64,000 nt of DNA, taken from assembly GCF_009758415.1 (NCBI RefSeq), contig NZ_WQRF01000001.1, positions 1,054,001-1,118,000 of the forward strand, written 5' to 3'. The translations under genes were made by a program, and so were the position numbers. Below the pieces are notes generated by a model, which did not search any database, was not told the DNA's origin, and was given only the letters and a program-made list of their open reading frames with translations. This stretch comes from Devosia marina (lineage in GTDB: Bacteria > Pseudomonadota > Alphaproteobacteria > Rhizobiales > Devosiaceae). Positions 30,113 through 39,184 of this stretch are shown here, piece by piece (the first letter of the stretch is position 1; each line of letters opens with the position of its first letter).

Positions 30113-30846
30113 GCGCCGTGGAGCCGCCCGGTATCCGCATCAGTGAGATCTTCGGGCCGACGATTCAGGGCGAAGGCGTATTGATCGGCCAGCCGACCGT
30201 GTTCGTGCGAACCGGTGGATGCGACTACCGTTGCGCCTGGTGCGACAGCCTGCATGCCGTAGACAGTCGCTTCCGTGACGACTGGCGGCCAATGTCGATA
30301 GAGCAGATCTGGGCACAGGTCCGGGTCCTGTCGGGCGGCGAGCCGCTGATGGTGTCGCTGTCCGGCGGCAATCCCGCGATCCAGCCGCTGGGCGACCTGA
30401 TCGCACGCGGCCACCAGGACGGCTATCGCTTCGCCCTGGAAACGCAGGGTTCGATGGCCCGGGACTGGTTCTCGATGCTGGACGTCCTGGTGCTGAGCCC
30501 CAAGCCGCCGTCAAGCCGGATGAGCGTCGACAGGGCACAATTCGAGGCTTGCCTCGACGCCGCGCAAGGCAAGCCGCTGACGGTGCTCAAGTTGGTGGTT
30601 TTCGGCGATGCGGATTATGACTTTGCTCGAGACGTCGCAGCCCGCTATCCGCACCTGCCGACCTATCTCCAGCCGGGCAACCACACGCCGCCCTCGGCCG
30701 ATGCGGTGGACGGCCCCGTAGACATCGATGGCGTCATGCAGCGCATGGAATGGCTGGTGGACAAGGTTACTCAAGACCGATGGTTCCAGGCGCGGGTATT
30801 GCCACAGCTTCACGTGCTGCTCTGGGGCAATAAGCGCGGCGTCTAG
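30109..30846 (+). CDS. queE: 7-carboxy-7-deazaguanine synthase QueE (radical SAM)
   Basis: 245 residues. [20 protein letters not shown] and the radical-SAM cluster [12 protein letters not shown] (C-x3-C-x2-C) are present, then [12 protein letters not shown] and LSPKPPSS, all typical for QueE. Start GTG at 30109 overlaps the queD stop. Together with queC, queD and the distant queF the window holds the pathway from dihydroneopterin triphosphate to preQ1; a FolE-type enzyme is not in the window. Confidence 0.94.
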   Translation: MSAVEPPGIRISEIFGPTIQGEGVLIGQPTVFVRTGGCDYRCAWCDSLHAVDSRFRDDWRPMSIEQIWAQVRVLSGGEPLMVSLSGGNPAIQPLGDLIARGHQDGYRFALETQGSMARDWFSMLDVLVLSPKPPSSRMSVDRAQFEACLDAAQGKPLTVLKLVVFGDADYDFARDVAARYPHLPTYLQPGNHTPPSADAVDGPVDIDGVMQRMEWLVDKVTQDRWFQARVLPQLHVLLWGNKRGV

Positions 30847-30918
30847 GGATTTGCAAACAAGTCTGTCCAAGCATGCGAGGATTCAACGTGTCGGCATACG
30901 GGTTCGAGTCGCCTGACC

Positions 30919-31074
30919 ATGCGCGACATACAGGTATTACGCGATGCCAGGAAGCGGATCGCGATGCTCACAGCGTACGACCACGTCATGGCAGGTCTGC
31001 TCAGCCAATCCGGCATCGACATGATCTGGGTCGGAATGGCAGCTATCGGGACGTCGCAAACGCGGTCTGAATGA
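30919..31074 (+). pseudogene. Truncated panB-like (ketopantoate hydroxymethyltransferase) fragment
   Basis: A 51-codon frame reading MRDIQVLRDARKRIAMLTAY then DHVMAGLLSQSGIDMIWVG resembles the start of the PanB/PEP-mutase TIM barrel. The similarity ends near codon 45 and the frame stops soon after, where unrelated IS91-side sequence begins. The rest of the gene is not in the window to either side of the element. The region 31075-31368 shows no gene that I can support. Confidence 0.55.
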
Positions 31075-31368
31075 CCGCTGTGGTGAAGGGTTTCGGGCGC
31101 TGTTTGGCGTACGAAAGCCCCCCATGCAGGAACCCGCGGTCCGCATGCGCCGGGCTATGGGGTTTTCTGATTTGGCGTGGTCGGGCGGCGGCCGTGAGCC
31201 GCAGCATATGGCGTGGTGCGCCTGCCTGTTGAATGCCGTTCGAACTGCATCCGGGCATCAACGACGACGGCGTCGGTGAGATTGGCGTGCATGATCATGG
31301 TCACTGTGGCGCCTGGCACGAACCATCCCGTCGGCCCACGATGTGGCGCGGCCGTTTGAACGAGCGGA

Positions 31369-32571
31369 TCATGCCGGGTCATGGATGGTCTCCCGGGTTG
31401 GAGGTCGCGCGGTCGGCGGGCCCCGCGGCTGGCACCATGCAGCGAAGGTCTCGATGATCATCATGGTGCCGCCGCAGCAGGGACAAGGCGGGCACGGGTC
31501 CGGGGCGGCCTCGGCGGCCGGCGGTTCGTCCGGCACCGGTGCCACCCCCAACATGTCCCGGGCCTGGGCGAGACAGTCCTTGCGGGCGGAACCGGCGAGC
31601 AGGCCGTAGTGCCGGATGCGGTGGAAGCCGCGCGGCAGGATGTGGATCAGGAAGCGGCGGATGAACTCCTCGGCGGCCAGGGTCATGACCTGCTGCCTTT
31701 CGGCGCCGGAGCAGCGATAGTTCTTGTAGCGGAAGGTGACCTCATTGCCGTCGAAGGCGATGAGGCGGCTGTTCGAGATGGCGACCCGGTGGGTATAGCG
31801 CGAGAGATAGGCGAGCACCGCCTCAGGCCCGGCAAAGGGCGCTTTGGCATAGACCACCCAGCGCTTCTTGCGGACCGGGGCGATGTGGCGGGCGAAGGCC
31901 CGGCGGTCGTTGAGCCCTGCCATCTTGCCGAAGAAGACGAGCTTTCCGGCATTATGCAGATCAAGCAGCCGGGTGAGGAACAGGCGGCGGAACAGCGCGC
32001 CGAGCACCCGCACCGGCAGCAGGAAGGCCGGGCGCGACGAGATCCACCGCCCATCCTGTGTGAGGCCGCCACCCGGCACGATCATGTGGATGTGCGGATG
32101 GTGGGTCATGGCCGAGCCCCAGCTGTGAAGCACAGCGGTAATGCCGATACGGACGCCCAGGTGCTTTGGGTCGGCTGCGATGGTCAGCATGGTCTCGGAC
32201 GCCGCCTTGAACAGCAGGTCATAGATCAGCGCCTTGTTGTGGAAGGCGATGTCGGCGACCTGGGCGGGCAGCGTGAAGACCACATGGAAGTACCCGACCG
32301 GCAGGAGATTGGCCTCCTGGGCCTCCAACCATGTGCGTGCCGCCGCGCCCTGGCACCGTGGGCAGTGCCGGTTGCGGCAAGAGTTATAGGCGATGCGCTG
32401 ATACCCGCAGTCGGAACAGGCTTCGACGTGGCCACCCAGAGCGGCGGTGCGACAAGCCTCGATCGCTGACATGACCTTGAGCTGGCTGAGGCTCAGGTGC
32501 CCGGCATGGGCCACGCGATAGGCGGGGCCGGCAGCCCGGAAGATATCGGCGACCTCGATGGTATGGCGCAC
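31369..32571 (-). CDS. IS91-family (Y1 HUH) transposase
   Basis: 400 residues. The N-terminal zinc finger (CSDCGYQRIAYNSCRNRHC plus PRC) is followed by the HUH motif HPHIHMIVPGGG and the catalytic tyrosine region YLSRYTHRVAISN. These enzymes move DNA by rolling-circle transposition without target duplication and can carry neighbouring genes along. Intact by length. Confidence 0.93.
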   Translation of the reverse strand: MRHTIEVADIFRAAGPAYRVAHAGHLSLSQLKVMSAIEACRTAALGGHVEACSDCGYQRIAYNSCRNRHCPRCQGAAARTWLEAQEANLLPVGYFHVVFTLPAQVADIAFHNKALIYDLLFKAASETMLTIAADPKHLGVRIGITAVLHSWGSAMTHHPHIHMIVPGGGLTQDGRWISSRPAFLLPVRVLGALFRRLFLTRLLDLHNAGKLVFFGKMAGLNDRRAFARHIAPVRKKRWVVYAKAPFAGPEAVLAYLSRYTHRVAISNSRLIAFDGNEVTFRYKNYRCSGAERQQVMTLAAEEFIRRFLIHILPRGFHRIRHYGLLAGSARKDCLAQARDMLGVAPVPDEPPAAEAAPDPCPPCPCCGGTMMIIETFAAWCQPRGPPTARPPTRETIHDPA

Positions 32572-32575
32572 CGGA

Positions 32576-33481
32576 TCAGGCGGGTGGAGGCTTGTCCTCC
32601 ATCAGGGCCATCAGCCGGTCGAGGGGACTGGCGACCGCCTGGATCGTGCGGGTCGAGACCTTGGTGTAGAGCGCAGTGGTCTCAAGCTTGGAGTGCCCGA
32701 GCAGCACCTGGATGACCCGGATGTCGACATCCTGCTCCAAAAGGTGCGTGGCAAAGCTGTGCCGCAAGGTATGCGGGCTGACCTTCTTGCGGATGCCGGC
32801 AACCTCGGCCGCTTCCTGCACCGCGCGATGCAATTGCCGTGACGAGATCGGATCTGTGCGCGAGCGCCCCGGAAACAGCCAGCCATGGGGCAGCATCACG
32901 CCCCGCTGCTTGCCCTCGCGCCACCACAGGCGCAGCAGCTCCAGCAGCTGGGGCGAGAGCATGGCATTGCGATCCTTGCGCCCTTTGCCCTGTTCGATCC
33001 GGATCAGCATGCGGGCGCTGTCGATATCGTCGACCTTGAGGTGGGCGACCTCGGAGACGCGCAAGCCGGCGCCATAGGCGACCCCGAGCGCGGCCTTGTA
33101 CTTGATGCCCGGCGCCGCCTGGAGCAACCGACCGGCTTCATCGATGCTGAGCACGTCAGGCAGCTGGCGCTGATAGCGGGTGATCACCAGGGCCCGCGAC
33201 AGATCCCGCCGCTTCAGCGTCACGTCGAACAGGAAGCGCAGAGCCGAGACGGCACCGTTGATCGTGGAGGGGCTGACGCCGTTCTCATGCTGAAAGAGCT
33301 GGTAGCGGCGGATATCGTCTGCCGTGGCCACATCAGGGCTCTGCCCTAAGAAGGCGGCAAAGCGCCGGACGTGACGCACATAATCGTGCTGGGTGTGGAC
33401 GCCCAGGCCGCGCATCAGCATGTCCTGCTGCATGCGTTGGCGGAGCGGCGACACCGGTGAAATGGTGGGTGACGTAACCAT
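32576..33481 (-). CDS. Tyrosine recombinase/integrase associated with the IS91-type transposase
   Basis: 301 residues with an N-terminal SAM-like core-binding domain and the C-terminal catalytic set: arginine in GAGLRVSEVAHLK, HTLRHSFATHLLE, and LLGHSKLETTALYTKV with the nucleophilic tyrosine. XerC/D-like. Coupled to the transposase gene (4-bp gap), so part of the same element. Confidence 0.92.
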   Translation of the reverse strand: MVTSPTISPVSPLRQRMQQDMLMRGLGVHTQHDYVRHVRRFAAFLGQSPDVATADDIRRYQLFQHENGVSPSTINGAVSALRFLFDVTLKRRDLSRALVITRYQRQLPDVLSIDEAGRLLQAAPGIKYKAALGVAYGAGLRVSEVAHLKVDDIDSARMLIRIEQGKGRKDRNAMLSPQLLELLRLWWREGKQRGVMLPHGWLFPGRSRTDPISSRQLHRAVQEAAEVAGIRKKVSPHTLRHSFATHLLEQDVDIRVIQVLLGHSKLETTALYTKVSTRTIQAVASPLDRLMALMEDKPPPA

Positions 33482-33601
33482 GGGGAGTTCCTCTCGTTGA
33501 AAGAAACTCCATGGTCCGACTGCAACCTCAGCCGCTCAAAGACCTAAACGATCACGCTGAACCAGCCGCGCACGCCCTCCCGCGGAGCGGGTTCGTGCAT
33601 G

Positions 33602-33675
33602 GGGCGCGCATCTGCCCGGCAAGTTATAAAAGCCCCTGCCCTACAATCACCGCGCCAGCGCCTTAGGCGGGGCCG
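33602..33675. repeat. Dispersed intergenic repeat, copy 2
   Basis: Same ~75-bp family as 12928-13003, with GGGCGCGCATCTGCCCG and CTTAGGCGGGGCCG at its ends. It lies in the 350-bp gap between the IS91-type element and the SDR gene, which otherwise holds nothing recognisable. Confidence 0.75.
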
Positions 33676-33829
33676 GGTGCCGACGGTCCGGTTTGCGTCG
33701 AGCAATTTCGAAAACTGCCACCAATGCATATGGGCCGAGAGCCAGATTGGCAGCATTCCTTAGCCCAGGCCGCAGTTTGCGCAGCGGCCCGTCGGCGACC
33801 CAGCTCAAGGCAAAGCCCGCAGGGTTAAC

Positions 33830-34615
33830 TCAAACTGTCTTCAACCATCCACCATCTACGAAATAGGACGATCCCGTCGAATAACTGGCCTTGTCCGAAC
33901 ACAAGAAGACGAAGAAGTTCGCCAACTCTTGTGGGGTTGCGAAGCGCTGCATTCCGCCGGCCTCGTCGGCTACCGCCTGCAGGTGAGACTTGTATCCATC
34001 CTCGCCGGCGATTTGCTTGGCTGTTTTGATCCAGTCAGAGGTGAGCACTAGACCCGGATTGACCGCGTTGACGCGGATGTTTTCCTTTACCACTTCATTG
34101 GCGAGGGTCTTTGAGAACATTAGCAGCGCCGCTTTGGTGGTGTTGTAGATCGGCTCATACCAAAGCGGCTGCACGGCGCAAATTGAGGCATTGTGTAGGA
34201 CAACTCCACCACCGCGAACCTTCATCGAAGGAACGACGCCACGTGCTAAACGGACCGCGGCCATGACGTGTAGATCCCAGTAGTACTGCCACTTAGCATC
34301 ATCAGACTCGGCAATTGTCTCGTTTGATCCGGTACCGGCGTTGTTTATCAGGATGTCCACGCCGCCGAAGTGGCGCATCCCGCCAGCAATAAGATGGTTG
34401 CATCCCTCCGCAGTGGCCACGTCGCAGGCAATAGCGATTGCCCCGACACCAAACTGGCTTGTAATGCGCGCTGCCTCCCGCTTGCCGCGCTCGCCGTCCC
34501 GGCCTGCAAGCACAACGTTTGCGCCTTCAGCGGCAAGCCCTTCAGCTATGGCGAGGCCGATGCCAACGGTACCTCCGGTAATGATTGCAACCTTGTTCTT
34601 AAGACCAAGATCCAT
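33830..34615 (-). CDS. Short-chain dehydrogenase/reductase (sugar alcohol type)
   Basis: 261 residues: cofactor motif TGGTVGIGLAIAEGLAAEGA, NNAG, HNASI and the active-site YNTTK, with C-terminal GSSYFVDGGW typical for complete classical SDRs. The ATG at 34615 has AGGAGAAAC upstream; the longer open frame to 34987 is not needed. It lies downstream of a zinc polyol dehydrogenase and an AraC regulator on the same strand, so a sugar or polyol substrate is likely. Confidence 0.88.
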   Translation of the reverse strand: MDLGLKNKVAIITGGTVGIGLAIAEGLAAEGANVVLAGRDGERGKREAARITSQFGVGAIAIACDVATAEGCNHLIAGGMRHFGGVDILINNAGTGSNETIAESDDAKWQYYWDLHVMAAVRLARGVVPSMKVRGGGVVLHNASICAVQPLWYEPIYNTTKAALLMFSKTLANEVVKENIRVNAVNPGLVLTSDWIKTAKQIAGEDGYKSHLQAVADEAGGMQRFATPQELANFFVFLCSDKASYSTGSSYFVDGGWLKTV

Positions 34616-34668
34616 CTGTTTCTCCTTGTATGGCCTCTTCCCCAGGCGTTGCCGGAACAACGGAATAC

Positions 34669-35709
34669 CTATCCAGCCACCTTGATCTGCAGTTTCACAT
34701 CTGTGGGGCGCGCCTCGACGGCCCGATCGAAGGCCGCCTTGGAATCCTCGAACGCAAATGTCTCGGAGATCAAGGGCTTCAAGTCCACCTTGCCTGATGC
34801 AATCAATGCGATTGCGCGGTCGTATTGGTGAGCGTAGCGAAACACGTTCTCGATACGCAGTTCCTTGGTGGAGGCGCAAGCAATGTCCACCGCCACCGGT
34901 TCGACCGGGAGCCCGACAACCACGATGACGCCGCCAGGACGCGGCAAATCCATGATCGTCTTCCAGGCATGAGGAGAGCCCGAGCACTCGAAAACCACAT
35001 CGGCGCCCCAGCCCTCGGTGAGAATTGCCACCTCATCGACAATGGACTTCTCGCGAATGTTGACCGGAATTATGCCTTGGTACTGCGCGGCGATATCGAG
35101 TTTGGGCTGCGCCAAATCGCCGACAATGACGCGGGCGCAACCGCCGGCAAGTGCTGCCAGCGCCACCGTGACGCCGATCGGGCCGGCACCAAGCACTACG
35201 GCCGTGTCGCCGGGTTTGATGCCAGCTTTAAATGCGGCCTGCATGCCCACCGCAAAAGGCTCGACCATCGCACCCTCGGCGAAGCTCACATTGTCGGGCA
35301 GTTTGAAAGTATAGTTGGCCGGATGGACAATTTGGGGTGTCAGCACCCCATGAATCGGCGGAGTGGCCCAGAACCGAACCGCCGGATCCACATTATACAT
35401 GCCCAGCCGGCTGGCCCGGGAATTGGGATCCGGAATTCCGGGCTCCATACAAACACGGTCACCGACTTTGAGGTGGCTGACGCCATCCCCGACCTCGAGA
35501 ATGGTTCCCGCCGCCTCATGACCGAGTACCATAGGCGCCGCGACGACAAAAGGACCAATCCTGCCATGGGTATAATAGTGCACGTCAGAGCCACAGACCC
35601 CGACCGTGTGCACGGCGATCTTCACCAAGCCGGGACCAACTTCAAGCGGCAGTTCAACATTGCGAAGGGCCAATTCATGCTGACGTTCAAGGACTAGGGC
35701 GAGAGGCAT
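34669..35709 (-). CDS. Zinc-dependent polyol (xylitol/sorbitol-type) dehydrogenase
   Basis: 346 residues of the medium-chain dehydrogenase family. Catalytic zinc residues are in [11 protein letters not shown] and VLGHEAAG, then [12 protein letters not shown]; the NAD motif is [16 protein letters not shown]. The pattern ([24 protein letters not shown]) is that of sorbitol/xylitol dehydrogenases. The four-cysteine structural zinc site seen in other alcohol dehydrogenases is absent, as in this subgroup. Its start overlaps the end of the AraC gene (23 bp), so they are co-transcribed. Confidence 0.9.
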   Translation of the reverse strand: MPLALVLERQHELALRNVELPLEVGPGLVKIAVHTVGVCGSDVHYYTHGRIGPFVVAAPMVLGHEAAGTILEVGDGVSHLKVGDRVCMEPGIPDPNSRASRLGMYNVDPAVRFWATPPIHGVLTPQIVHPANYTFKLPDNVSFAEGAMVEPFAVGMQAAFKAGIKPGDTAVVLGAGPIGVTVALAALAGGCARVIVGDLAQPKLDIAAQYQGIIPVNIREKSIVDEVAILTEGWGADVVFECSGSPHAWKTIMDLPRPGGVIVVVGLPVEPVAVDIACASTKELRIENVFRYAHQYDRAIALIASGKVDLKPLISETFAFEDSKAAFDRAVEARPTDVKLQIKVAG

Positions 35710-36604
35710 ATTCGGCTCCAGGTTGCATGCGGTCGGGTTCGGATCGGATGGACCGGCGAAATTCGCGCGGGGTCATGCTGTTTTGCCGGACGAACAGGCG
35801 ATTGAAATTTGAGAGGTTGGAGAAGCCACTTTCAAAGCCCACTTCAGACACCTTCATCTTGGTTGTGCGCAGAAGGTGACAGGCGCGATTGAGCCGGATT
35901 CTCATCAGATACTCTGAAAACGAATATCCCACGTTCCGGCGGAAAACTTTGCTTAGATAATCGGCCCGTACACCGAGCTGCTCGGCCACTTCCGCAAGTT
36001 GGAGCGGTGCAGCATAGTCCGAGTTGATCATGAGGATCGCCTGCTGCGTGCGTCGGTAGTCCTCAGCCAGGGCATTGTCTTCGAATACAACCGACGACAG
36101 AACCTCGACTTGGTCAGCTGCGGCCAGGACCCCCAACAGCTCAATAAGCAGTCCTAGCCGACGCGCACCAGAATGGCGGAGCAATTCAAGCATCATTGCC
36201 TTCGCCTCGTTTAGATGCGGACCGCCAATCTGCAGTCCATGCCGGCTCCGCTCGATCATCTCAACCACCCCGTTGAGCTCGGGGGTAGTGGCAGCCAAAC
36301 CACCTATCCAGACCGGGTCGAATTGAACAACCAGATCGCGTCCCTCTATTGGCCATTCAGGACCTCGGTGGGAAACCCAGTCATGAGGGAGCCAGCTTCC
36401 TACGACGACAAGCTGTCCTGGCGCGAATTCGCCTACGTGGTCTCCCACCAACTGGGTGCCGTAGGATCGCGTAATGAGGTGAATCTCGACTTCGCGGTGG
36501 CAATTCCACACCGAGTGACGCCAAGGATAGTCGTCGTGACGGACCACGAAGCTGTCGGCCTCGGGCACCACAACGCGTTCAACTGCTGGGGCTATGCTAC
36601 TCAT
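35687..36604 (-). CDS. AraC family transcriptional regulator
   Basis: 305 residues. The N-terminal half is a cupin-like sensor ([34 protein letters not shown]). The C-terminal ~100 residues hold two helix-turn-helix units ([19 protein letters not shown] and [19 protein letters not shown]). The ATG at 36604 follows AGGGGA. It heads the polyol gene set 36604 to 33830 and is the likely activator. Confidence 0.9.
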   Translation of the reverse strand: MSSIAPAVERVVVPEADSFVVRHDDYPWRHSVWNCHREVEIHLITRSYGTQLVGDHVGEFAPGQLVVVGSWLPHDWVSHRGPEWPIEGRDLVVQFDPVWIGGLAATTPELNGVVEMIERSRHGLQIGGPHLNEAKAMMLELLRHSGARRLGLLIELLGVLAAADQVEVLSSVVFEDNALAEDYRRTQQAILMINSDYAAPLQLAEVAEQLGVRADYLSKVFRRNVGYSFSEYLMRIRLNRACHLLRTTKMKVSEVGFESGFSNLSNFNRLFVRQNSMTPREFRRSIRSEPDRMQPGAEYASRPSP

Positions 36605-36644
36605 CGGGTCCCCTAGATTTCCTGCCAAGCCAGCCGGTACGCCA

Positions 36645-36857
36645 TCAGTATACCGCCAGCCCCGCCGCATCGAACTTGTAGATGCGGTTGGGGTCTGGAG
36701 TGAGCCAGACCTTGTCGCCATGGCTGAAGGTCTGTTCACCATCGGTGCGCACGATCATCAGCCCCAGCCCATCGACCTCGACATGCAGGAACGTGTCCGA
36801 TCCCAATTGTTCGGATAGCCCAACGGCGGTAGATGCCGCCAATATGCGAACGTTCAT
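36645..36857 (-). pseudogene. C-terminal (TOBE) remnant of a MalK/UgpC-type ABC ATPase
   Basis: A 70-codon frame ending GDKVWLTPDPNRIYKFDAAG plus LAVY, which is the usual end of sugar ABC ATPases with TOBE domains. The ATPase domain is missing. Upstream there is an ATG with a perfect AGGAGG (36857), so a short peptide could still be made. It suggests that a sugar transporter operon once preceded the AraC/polyol genes and was mostly deleted. Confidence 0.6.
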
Positions 36858-37110
36858 GAATTCCTCCTGTTCGGCCCGCTCGATTCCGAGGCGTCAATGA
36901 GACCGATGGCAGAAGTAGAGCGCCGGCCGCCCTTAGCGTCTAGCGCGCCAGCGGCCCCAAAGTGATACTAAGAAGCTTTGAGGCTCTCGCCAGTCGACCA
37001 GCACACATCTGAGTTGTGGTTCAGCTGCAAACTGGTTTCGGACTGCATCCACATATCTTCAGACGGACAGCTTCCAGGAGACGGTCCAGGCCGGCTGAAT
37101 GGCCGGAATG

Positions 37111-37186
37111 GGGCGCCCACCTGCCCGACGGGTTGTGGGGGCCCCCTGCCTCACAATCCTCCGTGCCAGCGGCTTAGACGGGGCCG
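37111..37186. repeat. Dispersed intergenic repeat, copy 3
   Basis: Third copy of the ~75-bp family (GGGCGCCCACCTGCCCG ... CTTAGACGGGGCCG). It lies in the 755-bp gene-free region 36858-37613, about 130 bp before the structured element at 37317. Nothing else is recognised in that region. Confidence 0.72.
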
Positions 37187-37316
37187 TGAGCAGCCTCGCT
37201 ATTTTGTGGTCGAAATCTGATGAAGCGCAGAACATAAATCGATCGCAAGCCGCAGATCGTGCCACACACCAGAAGGTCCGTGCCCTCCCCCCATTGTCAA
37301 ATGACGCTTGGTTCGT

Positions 37317-37505
37317 CAATCGCCCGCTAGTGCTGGGCGATTGTAGCGTTGATGCATCGCTTGCGCCGCAGAGCGGCGCACATTGGACAATGGGACCCGG
37401 GTCGGGCACTTGACCCCGTTTCAAGCCACTTGCGCCTGCGGCGCTGGGCCCGGCCGCCATGGCGACCGGGCGGGGGCGAGTGTAGGTGGCTTGAAGCGGC
37501 GTCAA
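37317..37505 (+). ncRNA. Structured element copy A (candidate novel RNA or structured mobile end)
   Basis: Three helices are visible. P1 is CAATCGCCC/GGGCGATTG (37317-37343) with loop GCTAGTGCT. P2 is TGCGCCGC/GCGGCGCA (37362-37380) with an AGA loop. P3 is a ~20-bp stem (37410-37429 with 37486-37505) enclosing smaller hairpins. The single-stranded link holds ATTGGACAATGGGACCC. An inverted relative at 42014-42200 keeps loop, link motif and spacing but changes the helices by paired substitutions. Strand is given as that on which it reads in this order. Whether it is transcribed is unknown; no promoter was identified. Confidence 0.6.
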
Positions 37506-37613
37506 CCTCCTGGTGGCCGGAACCGATGCGGAACACGGGATTTCCTCACAGCGGGGGAAACAGACAAAGAGGGTGGCCGACTTTTGCCGCATCTGCGGAC
37601 ACATGTCTGAGGG

Positions 37614-38399
37614 CTAGACTTCGATGACCAGCTGCGGATCAAAGCGCGGATTCTCAAGAGAAACACCATCGCCCCGCCCGTTGCGCCGGGATACCGAATA
37701 CCCGCGCGGATTGCAGACGACCCGCGTACGCCCCACCCTGTAGTCCCGGCTATGATGCACATGACCGTGAATCCAGGCCTTCGGCTGATGGGCAAGGATC
37801 AAGGGCTCAAGATCGCTGGCAAAGGACCCGTCGGTTGCGTCCCGGAACCGCTCGCTCCTGAGGCTCTTCGGGTGCGGCGCATGATGGGTGACAATTACGG
37901 TCGGTCCATCGAACGGCGCCGGCAGCGCGTTTTCGATGATGTCTCTCTGCTCCTGATGCAGCCGTGCCAGGTCATTGGGACGAATGCGCCGCATGCCAGT
38001 ATCGATGGCCGAAAAGTCCGGCATCGAACGCTTGCCCCAGAATTGCGCGCCAGCCTCATCGCCATTGATCAAATAGTCGGTCCAGAGCGTGGCACCGATC
38101 AGCCGAACACCGGCAATGTCCAGTACGGGGCGGTTTGCACTGAGCAGCTCAACGCCGCAATCAGCATAGAGCGCCTCAGCATCATCGTTGAGGTCATGAC
38201 CATAGTAGTCGTGATTGCCGGTCACGTAGATGACGGGCAAACCGCGCGGCACCAGATGCCGGGCCAGCCAGCTCGCGGAGAGGCGATGCCCGTCCGCGAC
38301 GTCGCCGGCAACCACGATGATGTCGGTCCCTTTCGGCGTCGTCGCGGCGGTATGGCGCTCGGTATCAATATGCAGATCGCTCATCACCCAGATATTCAT
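37614..38399 (-). CDS. Metallophosphoesterase (calcineurin-like)
   Basis: 261 residues with the dimetal phosphoesterase motifs in order: SDLHID, VVAGDVADG, VTGNHDYYG, VTHHAPH and HGHVHHS. Substrate (nucleotide, protein or nucleic acid phosphate) cannot be inferred. Start ATG 38399 (MNIWVMSDLHID) leaves the longer upstream frame unused. It is inside the interval bracketed by the two inverted structured elements and is transcribed away from the AAA/CoiA-like pair. Confidence 0.9.
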   Translation of the reverse strand: MNIWVMSDLHIDTERHTAATTPKGTDIIVVAGDVADGHRLSASWLARHLVPRGLPVIYVTGNHDYYGHDLNDDAEALYADCGVELLSANRPVLDIAGVRLIGATLWTDYLINGDEAGAQFWGKRSMPDFSAIDTGMRRIRPNDLARLHQEQRDIIENALPAPFDGPTVIVTHHAPHPKSLRSERFRDATDGSFASDLEPLILAHQPKAWIHGHVHHSRDYRVGRTRVVCNPRGYSVSRRNGRGDGVSLENPRFDPQLVIEV

Positions 38400-38911
38400 G
38401 GTCGCTCGGCCATTCTCACGCACACACGTCAACTGCGCGGACACTAAAGCGACCCCATGAAAATCCCGCGGTCGTTCACGCGGCAAGTGCCACAGCGGTA
38501 TATACAAACTGGCCGGCGCCCAGTTCGCAGGTCCTGCCTTGTGCTCTAGGTGACAGGACAGACCGGCAAAAAGATCGGCACAAAGGCCCCCCACTCCACA
38601 CCGCAAAGCCACGGATCATGGGGGTTAGAGCCTTTTCGGAAGACCGGCAATTTGACCGGCATAGAGGCTGGCTCGATGCGCGGCTCAATTCGGGGTCAGC
38701 TGCTCAGAGATTTGTTCAAATAGCGAACGTGGCTCAGGCGCGCGTTAACCATTGTTCTCAATCTCGGATGACAGCAGGCTCCGGACGTGCCAGCCTCAAA
38801 GCATGACTCCGCCTTGGAGTTATGGCCGCCAATAAGGCGGCCGTTGGTTTGGTTGCACCCTCACCAACGGCCTAACCAGGCGGTCCAACCTGCAGTAACA
38901 GGAGAACCGAC

Positions 38912-38989
38912 ATGGCTGAGGCCATTTACGGCGACGCACAGATTCGTCGCAAGCTTTCCAGCAATTTTGGGGTGCGCAACAGCAGCTAG
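38912..38989 (+). CDS. Small ORF (25 aa) with strong ribosome binding site, unknown
   Basis: MAEAIYGDAQIRRKLSSNFG plus five residues, then stop. AGGAGA lies seven bases before the ATG. It is preceded by two overlapping inverted repeats (GGCCGCC/GGCGGCC at 38824-38842 and CCGTTGGT/ACCAACGG at 38841-38870) that share two bases and so cannot both form fully. That layout is reminiscent of a leader peptide or attenuator. No homology recognised; may not be a real gene. The rest of 38400-39184 shows nothing else. Confidence 0.3.
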   Translation: MAEAIYGDAQIRRKLSSNFGVRNSS

Positions 38990-39184
38990 TCACTGCTGAT
39001 AGTACCCGTCTGCTTTTTTGGTTGGTCACGCTCTTGGCGGCGTGGACGCTCGGGACGTCTTGACCGTTCCGGCGCACGGCTTCGGCTGACCAGGCCTTCC
39101 GCAGACGCATCCCCCCTCGCCTGATGTTTCGTCGCACCTTCGCCCCTGCTTGGCGGGCGATGGCCGACGCCTGGAAAGTTTTGA

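Larger units (their letters stand above)
31369..33481 (-). mobile_element. IS91-type element: Y1 transposase plus tyrosine recombinase
   Basis: Two adjacent minus-strand genes, a tyrosine recombinase (33481 to 32576) and an IS91-like HUH transposase (32571 to 31369), separated by 4 bp. This gene pair is the usual content of IS91-like elements in alphaproteobacteria. I could not define oriIS and terIS. The left boundary is probably near 31050-31075, where the panB fragment ends; the right boundary is near 33500. Confidence 0.75.

Noticed and set aside
38558..38662. Degenerate direct repeat GACCGGCAAAAAGATCGGCA / GACCGGCAATTTGACCGGCA
   Set aside because: Two short imperfect copies only, no associated gene or inverted ends; could be chance or an old IS end.
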